From assembly GCA_035493955.1 (NCBI GenBank), contig DATJHI010000024.1, positions 1 to 53,141 on the forward strand: a DNA stretch of 53,141 bases, written 5' to 3'. Below the pieces are notes generated by a model, which worked only from the letters and a program-made list of their open reading frames with translations, ran no database searches and was not told the DNA's origin. Source of the DNA: NCED01 sp035493955 (GTDB taxonomy: Bacteria > Pseudomonadota > Alphaproteobacteria > Caulobacterales > Caulobacteraceae). Positions 32,961 to 40,690 of this stretch are shown here, piece by piece; position 1 is the stretch's first letter, and every line of letters begins with the position of its first letter. The translations under genes were made by a program, and so were the position numbers.

Positions 32961-34138
32961 CCCGCCCGTACCCCTTCGCCACGCGGTCCGCCACGCTCGC
33001 GGCCGTGTCGGCCCTGACCCTTTGGGGCGCGGCGTCCGGCGTCGCCCTGGCGCAGGCCCAGCTCCCCGTGCAGCCTGCTACGGCTCCGCCCCAGGCGCTC
33101 TCCTATGGCTCGCCGGCCGTGACAAAGGTCCCGGTCCCCGCGCCGGCGACCGCCGCTTCCGCCCAGGTCGCGGACAAGCCCGCCCGGACGGCTCGCCCCA
33201 AGGCGGAGCCCTCGCGCCATCGTCGCAAGGCGTCGGTCCACCGCACGGCCGTTCAGGCCGTGCTCCACAATGCCGAGGAGAAGGCGACGGAGGTTCCCCG
33301 CGCCGCGGCGATGGTCAACGCGACGCTCCACTACGCCTATGAGCCGGGCAAGCTCTACACGATCCACACGGCGCCGGCTTACCTGACCGCGGTCGTCCTG
33401 CGCCCCGGTGAACGCCTCATCTCCAAGGCGGCCGGCGACACGGTCCGCTGGGAAGTCGGCGAGACCGCCCAGGGGGCGGGCCAGGTCGTCATCCTGATCA
33501 AGCCGCTGGACGCGGGCCTGCGCACCAACATGATCCTGACCACGGACCAGCGGGTCTATGTGCTCGACCTGGTGAGCGGGGTGGACGGCGACGATCACAC
33601 CACCCTGGTCGACTGGCGCTATCCCGCCGACGAGATGCGCGAGGCGACCCTCACCCGGGCCGCCGCGACCGTGCAGACTCTCGCAGCTCAAGGCGCGGCC
33701 TCGGCCGGCCTGGCCTCGCCCCTCATCTCGCCCCCAGCCGGCGGCGCGGGGCGGGCGCCGGCCCCTGTCCGTCTGCCCGGCCCGCCCGGCGTCGTGTCGC
33801 TCGCGGCAAGAGCTTCGGCTGCCGACGGCGCCCTGTTGTCTCCGGCCTCGTTGAACTTCGCCTACAAGGTCGAGGCAAAGGGGCATTTGCCCCATTGGGC
33901 CCCTGAGCACGTCTTTGATGACGGGCGCAAGGTCTTCGTGAAGTTCCCCGCCAACGTGGCCACCATGGAAATCCCGCCCCTGTTCGTGGTCGGGCCCAAG
34001 GGGGAGGCGGAGCTCGTCAACTACCGGTTCGAGAACGGCTACTACGTCGTCGACCGTCTCTTCCAGGTGGCGGAGCTGCGTCTCGGCTCAAAGGATCAGG
34101 CCGTCGTGCAGCTCGTCTACAAGGGCGGCGCTCGATGA
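32957..34138 (+). CDS. trbG: TrbG/VirB9-like outer membrane core protein
   Basis: 393 residues from ATG 32957, which overlaps the trbF stop. A signal peptide (LAAVSALTLWGAASGVALA) is followed by an extended Pro/Ala- and Lys-rich linker and then the VirB9/TrbG fold: FAYKVEAKGHLPHWAPEHVF, DGRKVFVKFP, PPLFVVGP and the C-terminal NYRFENGYYVVDRLFQVAEL. Together with TrbI it forms the core complex spanning the periplasm. It is longer than usual because of the linker. It overlaps trbI by 4 bp. Confidence 0.9.
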   Translation: MTRPYPFATRSATLAAVSALTLWGAASGVALAQAQLPVQPATAPPQALSYGSPAVTKVPVPAPATAASAQVADKPARTARPKAEPSRHRRKASVHRTAVQAVLHNAEEKATEVPRAAAMVNATLHYAYEPGKLYTIHTAPAYLTAVVLRPGERLISKAAGDTVRWEVGETAQGAGQVVILIKPLDAGLRTNMILTTDQRVYVLDLVSGVDGDDHTTLVDWRYPADEMREATLTRAAATVQTLAAQGAASAGLASPLISPPAGGAGRAPAPVRLPGPPGVVSLAARASAADGALLSPASLNFAYKVEAKGHLPHWAPEHVFDDGRKVFVKFPANVATMEIPPLFVVGPKGEAELVNYRFENGYYVVDRLFQVAELRLGSKDQAVVQLVYKGGAR

Positions 34139-35490
34139 ACGCCGATGGCTTGCCGCCTCTCCACGGCGACCCGGGCGGCTTCGAGCCCAAGCTGAGCGCG
34201 GCTCAGGGCGCGCTTCGCGCCCCCCGCCCCAGGCCGGCCCGCTTCAACGGGAGGATCGCGGCCCTTCTGGCGGGCGGCGCGGCCGTCTTCGTGGTCGGGG
34301 CGATCTTCGTGCCCAGCCTGATCCCCAAGCACCCGAAGGATGCCGGAAAGAGCCAGCCTACCGGCTCGCCCACGCCCATCGCGCCGATCCAGCCCATCAG
34401 CTACGCCGGTCCAGGGGGCGCCGATGGCCCGATGACCCCGCCGGCCGAGCTCGCCGGTCAGGTCCCAGGGCCTGCCGCCGGGGTCGATTGCAGCCAATAT
34501 CCCGGCATGCCGGGATGCGGCGGCGTCAACGCCGCCGCCGCCGTCTCCGCTCCTGCCGCCCCTGCGCCGGCTGTGGGCCCGGCGGCGAGTGGCGCGCAGG
34601 CGAGCCCTCTTCAGGGCGCACCCACCCTTCCCGGGGCCAACAGCGCCGAGGCCGCGAGAACCTCGGGGCTGTTCTTTGGAGGCGTCCTTGGGGGCGCCGG
34701 CAATGCCCTCGCCTCGAGGACCCCGGCGGGCCAGGCGCCGGTGGCCGCCCAGGCGCCCGCGCCCCTTCCCGGTTCCCCTGGCGGTCCGTCGTTCGCGGTC
34801 CCGGCCAAGGAGCCTGGCGACGTCATGGCCCAGAACGGCCAGGGCGAGAAGGCGGCCTTCGCCCGGCAGGCGGTCTCCCGGGACTATGTCGCGGGCAAGC
34901 TGGAGAAGCCGCGTTCGCCCTATGAGGTGAAGGCCGGCGCCGTGATCCCGGCCGCGCTCATGACGACCATCAACTCGGACCTGCCGGGCGATGTGGTGGC
35001 CCAGGTCACCCAGCCCGTCTACGACCATGTGACCGGCCGCTACGTGCTCATCCCCCAGGGGTCGCGGCTGATCGGCCGTTACGACAGCCAGGTCGCCTAT
35101 GGCCAGAACCGGGCGATGGTCGTGTGGCGCCGGGTGGTCTTTCCGAACGGCGACAGCCTCAACTTCGGGACCATGACCGGGACCGACCCGACCGGGGCGT
35201 CCGGCATCGGCGATCGGGTCGACGACCACTTCGGTCAACTTGCCCGGGGGATCGTGCTGTCCACGCTCCTGTCCATGGGCGCGGCCTCGGCCCAGGACTC
35301 TCAGGCCCGATCGTCCGGCGCCGCCGTGATCAATGCCGGCGCCACGGGGGTCGCCACGGAGGCCCAGAACGTCGGCTCGCGGATCGCCGACCGCGACATG
35401 AACCGCCAGCCCACGATCGTCATCAGAGCCGGCGCGCAGATGCGCGTCCTCGTCAGCAAGGATATGGTTCTTGAGCCCTACGCCTCCTAA
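34135..35490 (+). CDS. trbI: TrbI/VirB10-like core complex protein
   Basis: 451 residues from ATG 34135. A cytoplasmic N-terminus is followed by one transmembrane helix (about 39-61; AALLAGGAAVFVVGAIFVP), then a proline-rich linker of about 170 residues, then the VirB10/TrbI domain: YEVKAGAVIPAALMTTINSD, GDVVAQVTQPVYDH, RYVLIPQGSRLIGRYDSQ, RVVFPNGDSLN and a C-terminal VLVSKDMVLEPY. It links inner and outer membrane ATP-driven changes. It overlaps the DUF2274 gene. Confidence 0.93.
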   Translation: MNADGLPPLHGDPGGFEPKLSAAQGALRAPRPRPARFNGRIAALLAGGAAVFVVGAIFVPSLIPKHPKDAGKSQPTGSPTPIAPIQPISYAGPGGADGPMTPPAELAGQVPGPAAGVDCSQYPGMPGCGGVNAAAAVSAPAAPAPAVGPAASGAQASPLQGAPTLPGANSAEAARTSGLFFGGVLGGAGNALASRTPAGQAPVAAQAPAPLPGSPGGPSFAVPAKEPGDVMAQNGQGEKAAFARQAVSRDYVAGKLEKPRSPYEVKAGAVIPAALMTTINSDLPGDVVAQVTQPVYDHVTGRYVLIPQGSRLIGRYDSQVAYGQNRAMVVWRRVVFPNGDSLNFGTMTGTDPTGASGIGDRVDDHFGQLARGIVLSTLLSMGAASAQDSQARSSGAAVINAGATGVATEAQNVGSRIADRDMNRQPTIVIRAGAQMRVLVSKDMVLEPYAS

Positions 35491-35734
35491 CGGCCCCCGC
35501 GCCGCCAAGCCCGTCGTCGCGCTCGGCAAGATCGGGGGCAGCGCGGCTCCCGTCGAGCTGAAGATCAAGCTCACGGGCGACATGGCGTCGGCGTTCGCCG
35601 ACTACCAACGCGCGTATCAGCAGGCCTATGGCGAAGCGCCCGACAAGGACGCCCTGGCGGTGCACATGCTCACCGCGTTCATCGAGTCGGACAAAGGGTT
35701 CGCCGCCTGGCGCCGAAGCCATCCGGAAGGTTAG
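35471..35734 (+). CDS. DUF2274-family protein of the trb operon
   Basis: 87 residues from TTG 35471, with AAGGAT 8 nt upstream, so it starts inside the trbI frame. The core ELKIKLTGDMASAFADYQRA and the C-terminal MLTAFIESDKGFAAWRR match DUF2274, which is found directly after trbI in many conjugative elements. It is small and soluble, with no signal peptide; it may act at the T4SS cytoplasmic face or in regulation. The exact role is not known. Confidence 0.8.
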   Translation: MSPTPPNGPRAAKPVVALGKIGGSAAPVELKIKLTGDMASAFADYQRAYQQAYGEAPDKDALAVHMLTAFIESDKGFAAWRRSHPEG

Positions 35735-35746
35735 GGCCTCTTCTTC

Positions 35747-38083
35747 ATGCGGCGGCCCACGTTCGCGCTGATCCTGAGCCTGGTGGTCGTCGCCGCGGTC
35801 CTGATGGGCGCGACCCCGGTCCTGGCCCAGCAGGTCTCATATCCCGACCCACCTGCAAGCCAGGTGTCGTACGTCGGTAGCCAGGCGGCGTACCAGGTCG
35901 TCATTTCGATGCCGGGCCCTTACCCGCAAGTCGCGATCGACTTCAGCGGGGCCTTGCCCAGCGATGGAAACGCTCCGGCCAACACGTGGATACCGGGGAA
36001 TGACTCCGGTGCGAGCGGGACCTTGGACGGCGGACTTGGGATCCTCCACGGCAGCGCCGGCGGCGTCCTGGCCAACTGCTCCACGATGGGCTGCGCCTAC
36101 ACCGCGCCCTACGCGGGCTGGTGGGGTAGCGAGACCTTCGTCCTCTCGGCCATCGGGACGGTGTGTGACGACCCCTCAAGCGGCTCGGGGGACAATGTCT
36201 GCGGTGGCGGCAGCGGCATCTATTCGCAGATCAACGTCACGATCGCCGTCTACCCCCCGCCTCCGGTCGACTATGACGGCTCGATCAACACCGGCTATGG
36301 CCTGGCTTCGACCGTCACCCTGCCCATCTCCGGCGTCCTCAGCTCCGCCTGGATCGTCTCCGGACCGGGCGGGGGCCAGGCCTCGGTCTCGGGCCAGCAG
36401 GTCACCTACACGCCCAACCCTGGATTCTACGGCGCGGACTCGTTCACCTATCAATCCAATGGCCCGGGCGGGAACGGCAATGTCGCGACCATCTCGGTCA
36501 GCGTCGCCCGGCCGCCGCCGCCGTCCACCTCGGGCGCCTCGATCGACACACCCTACGGGACGCCGGGTTCGGTCACCTTGCCAGCCGCGGGCATCGTCAG
36601 CAGCTATGGTGTCGTGAGCTGGCCTTCCCACGGCTCGCTCGGCATCTCGGGCTCGACGGCGACCTATACCCCGTCCGGCGGGTACTACGGACCGGACAGC
36701 TTCGTCTTCGACGCGAGCGGACCGGGCGGGACCTCGAACGGGTCCGTCGTCTCGATCAATGTGGGCCTGCCGCCCGCGCCGGTCGCCCAGAACAGCGCGC
36801 TGACGGTCGCCTACAACACCGCCGGCTCCGTTGGATTGACAGCCACCGGCGACGTCACGGGCTACGCGCTCGCTGCCCGCCCAAGCCACGGGACGGTGAC
36901 CCTCTCGGGCGGGGCCGCGACCTATACGCCGGCCACAGGTTACATCGGCCCGGACAGCTTCACCTTCACCGCGGCGGGGCCTGGCGGGAACTCGACAGGG
37001 ATGGTCACCGTCACGGTGAACCCGCCGCCCCCTCCGGTCGTCAACAGCGCGCCTTTGACCTGCGCCTACCAGACCGTCTGTTCGGTCACCCTTACGACCT
37101 CGGGCGTCATCTCCACCCTCACCTTGAAGGACCCCGGTGCGAACGGGACGTGCTCGCTCAGCGGCGACATCCTGACCTACAGCCCGGCCTGGGGTGCGGT
37201 CGGCGCCGACACCTGCACCTTCGTCGCGTCCGGACCTGGCGGGACATCCAATCCCGCCACCGTCTATGTCACCAACGAGCCGCCTCCCCTGCCAGAGCCT
37301 TCGGGTTCGACGGGCCCGACGGAGGCCGCCAACCCAGACGGCACGGCCACGGCCATCTGCGCCGCCGGCCAGTCGGCCACCTTCCCGATCCTGCCCCCCG
37401 CGCCCACAGGCACAGCCTATGATCCCAACTGGTGCAGCGAGCAGGCCCTGACCATCGGCCAGCAGGCGCTGCAGATCCAGAACCAGCTCTCGGCGATCGC
37501 CAGCCTGCAAGGGCAGGTGGCCGCCGCCCAGAAACAGCTCCTGAGCCTGGGCTCGGACAGCACGTCGACGGCGCTGCAGGCCGTCAACGGCCAGCTGGCC
37601 GGGGTCCTCCAGCAAGCCAGCAGCATCGGCTTCAATACCCTGAGCGCTGGACAGGCGTTCGCCACCGCTTACCCATCCACGGCCACGACGGCAGGATTCA
37701 ACGGCGGCCAACTCGCCTCTGCGCTCGGCGCCTGGCAGTCGAACACCGCTTTGGCCCTGCAGAACTCTGTGGAGATCCAAAACCAGATCGCCAGGCAGCA
37801 GGGCCTGGTGACGGGCGCGATCCAGAACGCCGTGACCGCTTCCAATGCCGCTGCCGGCTCCACCGCGGCGTCTCAGGCCACCAATCAGATATTGGCGGCC
37901 GTCTCGACACAGCTCACGCAGCTTCAGGACATCCTGATCGCATCGTCGCAGGCCTACGACGTGGCCCAGGCGTCCGCCCAGCAGGCGTCCGCCGCCGCGG
38001 CCGCCGCCAGTTCGCAGACCCAGGGCCAGATCACGACCACCCTCACCGCCCCGAGCGGGGTCAGCAATACCTCGAGCCTCTGA
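35747..38083 (+). CDS. Ig-like repeat/TrbJ fusion, putative pilus-tip adhesin
   Basis: 778 residues, the last gene of the trb operon, starting 12 bp after the DUF2274 gene. A signal peptide (LILSLVVVAAVLMGATPVLA) is followed by a Cys-containing N-terminal domain (about 35-165). Four Ig-like (cadherin/Big_9-type) repeats follow at about 171-254, 256-339, 343-426 and 428-510. Each has a YTPxxGYxGxDSFTF-type strand and a GPGGxS turn; repeat 4 has extra cysteines. A Pro-rich linker (510-560) leads to a TrbJ/VirB5-like domain (565-778) homologous to trbJ of this operon. I know of no standard T4SS component built this way. By inference the TrbJ part docks to the pilus and the Ig repeats reach out to bind a surface or partner cell. 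Confidence 0.82.
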   Translation: MRRPTFALILSLVVVAAVLMGATPVLAQQVSYPDPPASQVSYVGSQAAYQVVISMPGPYPQVAIDFSGALPSDGNAPANTWIPGNDSGASGTLDGGLGILHGSAGGVLANCSTMGCAYTAPYAGWWGSETFVLSAIGTVCDDPSSGSGDNVCGGGSGIYSQINVTIAVYPPPPVDYDGSINTGYGLASTVTLPISGVLSSAWIVSGPGGGQASVSGQQVTYTPNPGFYGADSFTYQSNGPGGNGNVATISVSVARPPPPSTSGASIDTPYGTPGSVTLPAAGIVSSYGVVSWPSHGSLGISGSTATYTPSGGYYGPDSFVFDASGPGGTSNGSVVSINVGLPPAPVAQNSALTVAYNTAGSVGLTATGDVTGYALAARPSHGTVTLSGGAATYTPATGYIGPDSFTFTAAGPGGNSTGMVTVTVNPPPPPVVNSAPLTCAYQTVCSVTLTTSGVISTLTLKDPGANGTCSLSGDILTYSPAWGAVGADTCTFVASGPGGTSNPATVYVTNEPPPLPEPSGSTGPTEAANPDGTATAICAAGQSATFPILPPAPTGTAYDPNWCSEQALTIGQQALQIQNQLSAIASLQGQVAAAQKQLLSLGSDSTSTALQAVNGQLAGVLQQASSIGFNTLSAGQAFATAYPSTATTAGFNGGQLASALGAWQSNTALALQNSVEIQNQIARQQGLVTGAIQNAVTASNAAAGSTAASQATNQILAAVSTQLTQLQDILIASSQAYDVAQASAQQASAAAAAASSQTQGQITTTLTAPSGVSNTSSL

Positions 38084-38258
38084 GGCGGGGCCCACGGCTC
38101 GTCTCCGTCGCCATCGCACAGGGCTCGTGCGAGGCCATCGGCCCTCCATAGTGGCGCTTCGCGCTTAAGTTGTTGATCGGGTCGATTGAGAAGTATTTGC
38201 ACACGCTTGGGTAACTAGCGCGCAGATAAATTCCCCTCAGGCGCGATTTTTTGTCCTG

Positions 38259-38276
38259 GTTAACCCATGAGTTAAC
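38259..38276. promoter_or_regulatory. paired GTTAAC sites before 38297 gene
   Basis: GTTAAC (38259-38264) and GTTAAC (38271-38276), each palindromic, 12 bp apart. The pattern TTAA-N8-TTAA is close to the CtrA cell-cycle regulator site (TTAA-N7-TTAA) but one base too far apart. Only a candidate. Confidence 0.25.
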
Positions 38277-38296
38277 GGGCCTGTGGAGTGATTTGC

Positions 38297-38665
38297 GTGC
38301 TTAACAGTGCAGTAAAGGGCGGATTAGTCCTGCATGATGTCCTGGACGTGGCGGTCGTTAATCTGAGAATCTCGGCCGACGTCGTGTCACTTCACCTTGT
38401 CGCTTCAGGTGCAAATGCAGAAGGGGACGCGCCCGCTCCGCGTGGCTCCATCGCGTTGCCGATCGATCCCCTGCTCGGGCCGGAGGACCCCAACCTTCGC
38501 CTCCTTCGCGCCATGCAGGCGGCGGCCGCCGCCGAAATCGACCGGCTTCAGTCGGCCGCCGCCAGCGAGTTCGTCCACGTCCCGCAACGTGTGGATTTGT
38601 CGGACCTTCAGCGCTTCCCGTCGTCAACGGCCGAGGACGATGATCGCCGCCCTGGGCGTGACTAG
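38297..38665 (+). CDS. hypothetical protein downstream of trb operon
   Basis: 122 residues from GTG 38297, chosen because GGAG lies 8 nt upstream; a GTG at 38288 is an alternative. A beta-strand-like N-terminal half (VAVVNLRISADVVSLHLVA) leads to a short helix (LRLLRAMQAAAAAEIDRL) and an acidic C-terminus (STAEDDDRRPGRD). I do not recognise it. It stands alone about 210 bp after the trb operon and has its own AT-rich upstream region. Confidence 0.5.
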   Translation: MLNSAVKGGLVLHDVLDVAVVNLRISADVVSLHLVASGANAEGDAPAPRGSIALPIDPLLGPEDPNLRLLRAMQAAAAAEIDRLQSAAASEFVHVPQRVDLSDLQRFPSSTAEDDDRRPGRD

Positions 38666-38734
38666 GCCCGGCCGGAGATGTCCGCCGCCCCGGGCATCCC
38701 GGAATCCACAGTTCGATGCCCGCTGGGGCTCGCC

Positions 38735-38748
38735 ATTTCGGCGGCTTA
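38735..38748 (+). repeat. 14-bp direct repeat, left copy
   Basis: ATTTCGGCGGCTTA, identical to 39331-39344. The two copies bracket the SOS-controlled two-gene cassette, this one just before the LexA box and the other after the second stop codon. It could be a target or attachment remnant, or chance. Confidence 0.45.
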
Positions 38749-38751
38749 AGT

Positions 38752-38766
38752 GTTCTATATTTGTTC
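38752..38766 (+). promoter_or_regulatory. LexA (SOS) box of the 38813-39318 cassette
   Basis: GTTC-TATATTT-GTTC, an exact GTTC-N7-GTTC alphaproteobacterial LexA operator. TATATT inside it could be the -10 element, so LexA would sit directly on the promoter. The first gene starts 46 bp downstream. Confidence 0.8.
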
Positions 38767-38812
38767 CGGTTTGCGGGGCCGGAGGAACCGAACGTCAGCC
38801 AAGGCCCGCCCA

Positions 38813-39052
38813 ATGTCCTATTACGATTACGCGCACGCCAGGGCGCCCACGACAATCGTCCAACGCATGAGGGCGCTGGAGAACGCCGGCGGGCATACCC
38901 TCTTCTTCAAACTCCCCGCCTTCGGCAAGTTAGGGCGCTTCCTGAGCCCCGACCAGGTTCCCGAGTTCGAAGGGGAGGAAGCCGAGTTCGAATACGACAA
39001 GGTGGCCGGCCAGATATTCCTCACGCGCCTCGTCCGCGTGACCAAGCGGTGA
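38813..39052 (+). CDS. SOS-controlled small protein, unknown family
   Basis: 79 residues from ATG 38813 (MSYYDYAHARAPTTIVQRMR), preferred over an ATG at 38750 because that one lies upstream of and across the SOS box. It is a mixed alpha/beta protein with TLFFKLPAFGKLGRFLSP and a strand-rich acidic C-terminal half (VPEFEGEEAEFEYDKV). I do not recognise the family. It is the first gene behind a perfect LexA box and overlaps the next gene as TGATG, so the pair forms a DNA-damage-inducible operon. It may act in damage tolerance, in inhibition, or as a toxin/antitoxin-like unit; none of this can be told from sequence. Confidence 0.65.
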   Translation: MSYYDYAHARAPTTIVQRMRALENAGGHTLFFKLPAFGKLGRFLSPDQVPEFEGEEAEFEYDKVAGQIFLTRLVRVTKR

Positions 39053-39318
39053 TGGGGACGAGGGACCCGGACAAGATCCACGCTGCGGATTGGCGAAGGG
39101 CGTTCGAGACGGTCGACAGGATGCGCCGCGCCCGATGGCGCGTGGGCAGTCTGTGCGGCTGCTGCGGGACCAAGCTGCGCACGCCCCTGGCCGCAGCCAT
39201 CAGGCTGCATGGCGAAGGGTTAAGCCTGTGGAACCGAACCGCGCCTTGCCTGGTCGACGGCTGCACAGGCCGCGTCCGCTACGAGGGCTGGCCCATGAGG
39301 CGGAAGTGCCCGACCTAG
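39052..39318 (+). CDS. SOS-operon second gene, putative zinc-ribbon protein
   Basis: 88 residues from ATG 39052, overlapping the previous stop as TGATG. A helical N-terminus (KIHAADWRRAFETVDRMRRA) precedes two cysteine knuckles: CGCCG with an upstream LC, and later APCLVDGCTG, then a final KC. Four or more Cys in CxxC-like spacing suggest a zinc ribbon. It is translationally coupled to the 38813 gene, so the products may work together. The protein is basic and could bind nucleic acid. Family unknown. Confidence 0.6.
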   Translation: MGTRDPDKIHAADWRRAFETVDRMRRARWRVGSLCGCCGTKLRTPLAAAIRLHGEGLSLWNRTAPCLVDGCTGRVRYEGWPMRRKCPT

Positions 39319-39330
39319 ATCGGTCCGGCG

Positions 39331-39344
39331 ATTTCGGCGGCTTA
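39331..39344 (+). repeat. 14-bp direct repeat, right copy
   Basis: ATTTCGGCGGCTTA, identical to 38735-38748; lies 13 bp after the stop of the second SOS-operon gene. Confidence 0.45.
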
Positions 39345-39594
39345 TCGGAGAAGCCCTAGGGAATTCCTGAGCTCGCCCTCATGCTACTCACATACGGAGT
39401 TTGATCAGTCCATAGGCGCCTCGAGGACAAGCCACACTTTCGTAGAACTACTGCGTGTCGTTTGTTGGACACAGTTGAACAGCCTTTCCGCATAGATAAT
39501 CCGCTTCCTGTTAATACATGTTGCTACGACGCGGAAAACATGTGGTACTCGGTCGGGGAGTCTCGACGAGACGCTCAGTGCAGGAGGCGGGTCC

Positions 39595-39801
39595 GTGACC
39601 TTACGACTAGCTGTGCCGATGGCCGATTATCTTTTTCTGCAGGCGCAGGATGCTGATCGTCTGGCCACTGAAGCCGCGAACGATTCCGACAGAACGTTGC
39701 TACTACAGAAGGCTCAGTTCTTTCGCGCCCAGGCGCGACTGGAGCTCCAAGACTTGGGCCGGTTCGGGGATTTTGACGGCCCAGTTGGGTCCCCCCCTTA
39801 A
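39595..39801 (+). CDS. small helical protein
   Basis: 68 residues from GTG 39595, with AGGAGG about 7 nt upstream; an ATG at 39619 lacks such a site. Most of it is one amphipathic helix (LFLQAQDADRLATEAAND, then LLLQKAQFFRAQARLELQ). Short proteins of this kind, with a repeated R-A-E-type helical pattern, are common in alphaproteobacteria and of unknown function. It precedes the Crp/Fnr regulator by 87 bp on the same strand. Confidence 0.55.
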   Translation: MTLRLAVPMADYLFLQAQDADRLATEAANDSDRTLLLQKAQFFRAQARLELQDLGRFGDFDGPVGSPP

Positions 39802-39888
39802 GGGCCCGCGTTCGAGGCGCAGCAATACGGCGAAGCCATAGTCGCAAAGCCGTCCCGCGCGTTAATCGTCGTGCTGAGGCAGCAGACG

Positions 39889-40629
39889 ATGTCGGCGCGG
39901 GCCAACAGGTTCCTGGCGTCATTGGGCGAAGACATTGAACTCATTCGCCCGCATCTGCGTGAGACCGTGCTGCTGCCCGGGCAGGTGCTGTGGGAACCCG
40001 GCGACACCGTCTCCACGGTCTTTTTCCTGGACGAAGGCGCGATCTCCAAGCTGACCGTGTTCGCCGACGGGACGGAGATCGAATGCGCCCTGATCGGCCG
40101 CGACGGAGCGGTCGGAGCAACCTCCGCCATCGGCTTGAAGACGGCCATCACCCGCGACGTGTGCCTCTTGAAGGCCCGGGCGTCGTGCATCGAGACCGGG
40201 GCTCTGGAGCAGGCCGCGCAGATCTCCGAGCGTGTCCATCACGCCCTTGACGACTACTGCGCCTGGAAGATGCGCTACATCATCCGTAACGGCGCCTGCA
40301 ACGCGCTCCACTCTGTCGAACAGAGACTGTGCCGCTGGCTCTTGACCTGTACGGACGTTTTGGAGCGGCAGCAGATCGACGTCACGCAGGACATTTTCGC
40401 GAAGATGCTCGGCGTGCAACGCACCAGCGTCAACGCGACCCTGCGACGACTCCAGGCAGACGGGCTGATCAGGATCGGGCGCGGGCGGTTGATCCTGGCC
40501 GCGCCCTCAGCGCTGATCGACCGGGCGTGCAGATGCTATTGCGCCTTGCGCATGGCGGACGTCGTCCACCCGCAGACCTGGACAGGTCCGGTTCCCGTCG
40601 CTGGTCGGGTGATGAGCCCGCCGGAGTAA
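39889..40629 (+). CDS. Crp/Fnr-family transcriptional regulator
   Basis: 246 residues from ATG 39889, with GAGG 9 nt upstream; a GTG at 39871 is an alternative. The cyclic-nucleotide-binding-like beta barrel runs about 20-130 (HLRETVLLPGQVLWEPGD, then FLDEGAISKLTVF). The C-terminal winged helix (about 150-215) includes DVTQDIFAKMLGVQRTSVNATLRRLQADG. No FNR-type N-terminal cysteine cluster is present, so an iron-sulfur oxygen sensor is unlikely; the ligand is unknown. It stands alone before the Tn3 remnant. Confidence 0.9.
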   Translation: MSARANRFLASLGEDIELIRPHLRETVLLPGQVLWEPGDTVSTVFFLDEGAISKLTVFADGTEIECALIGRDGAVGATSAIGLKTAITRDVCLLKARASCIETGALEQAAQISERVHHALDDYCAWKMRYIIRNGACNALHSVEQRLCRWLLTCTDVLERQQIDVTQDIFAKMLGVQRTSVNATLRRLQADGLIRIGRGRLILAAPSALIDRACRCYCALRMADVVHPQTWTGPVPVAGRVMSPPE

Positions 40630-40690
40630 ACAAGGGCTCACCTCAAGGTTTGTTCGCCAAAGTACGCCAGGAAGAACAGACGCTGAACAC

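Noticed and set aside
36176..38149. 657-codon open frame antisense to the Ig-TrbJ gene
   Set aside because: Its composition is that of the reverse of Gly/Ser/Thr-rich repeats; the sense strand has a signal peptide and clear homology to trbJ.
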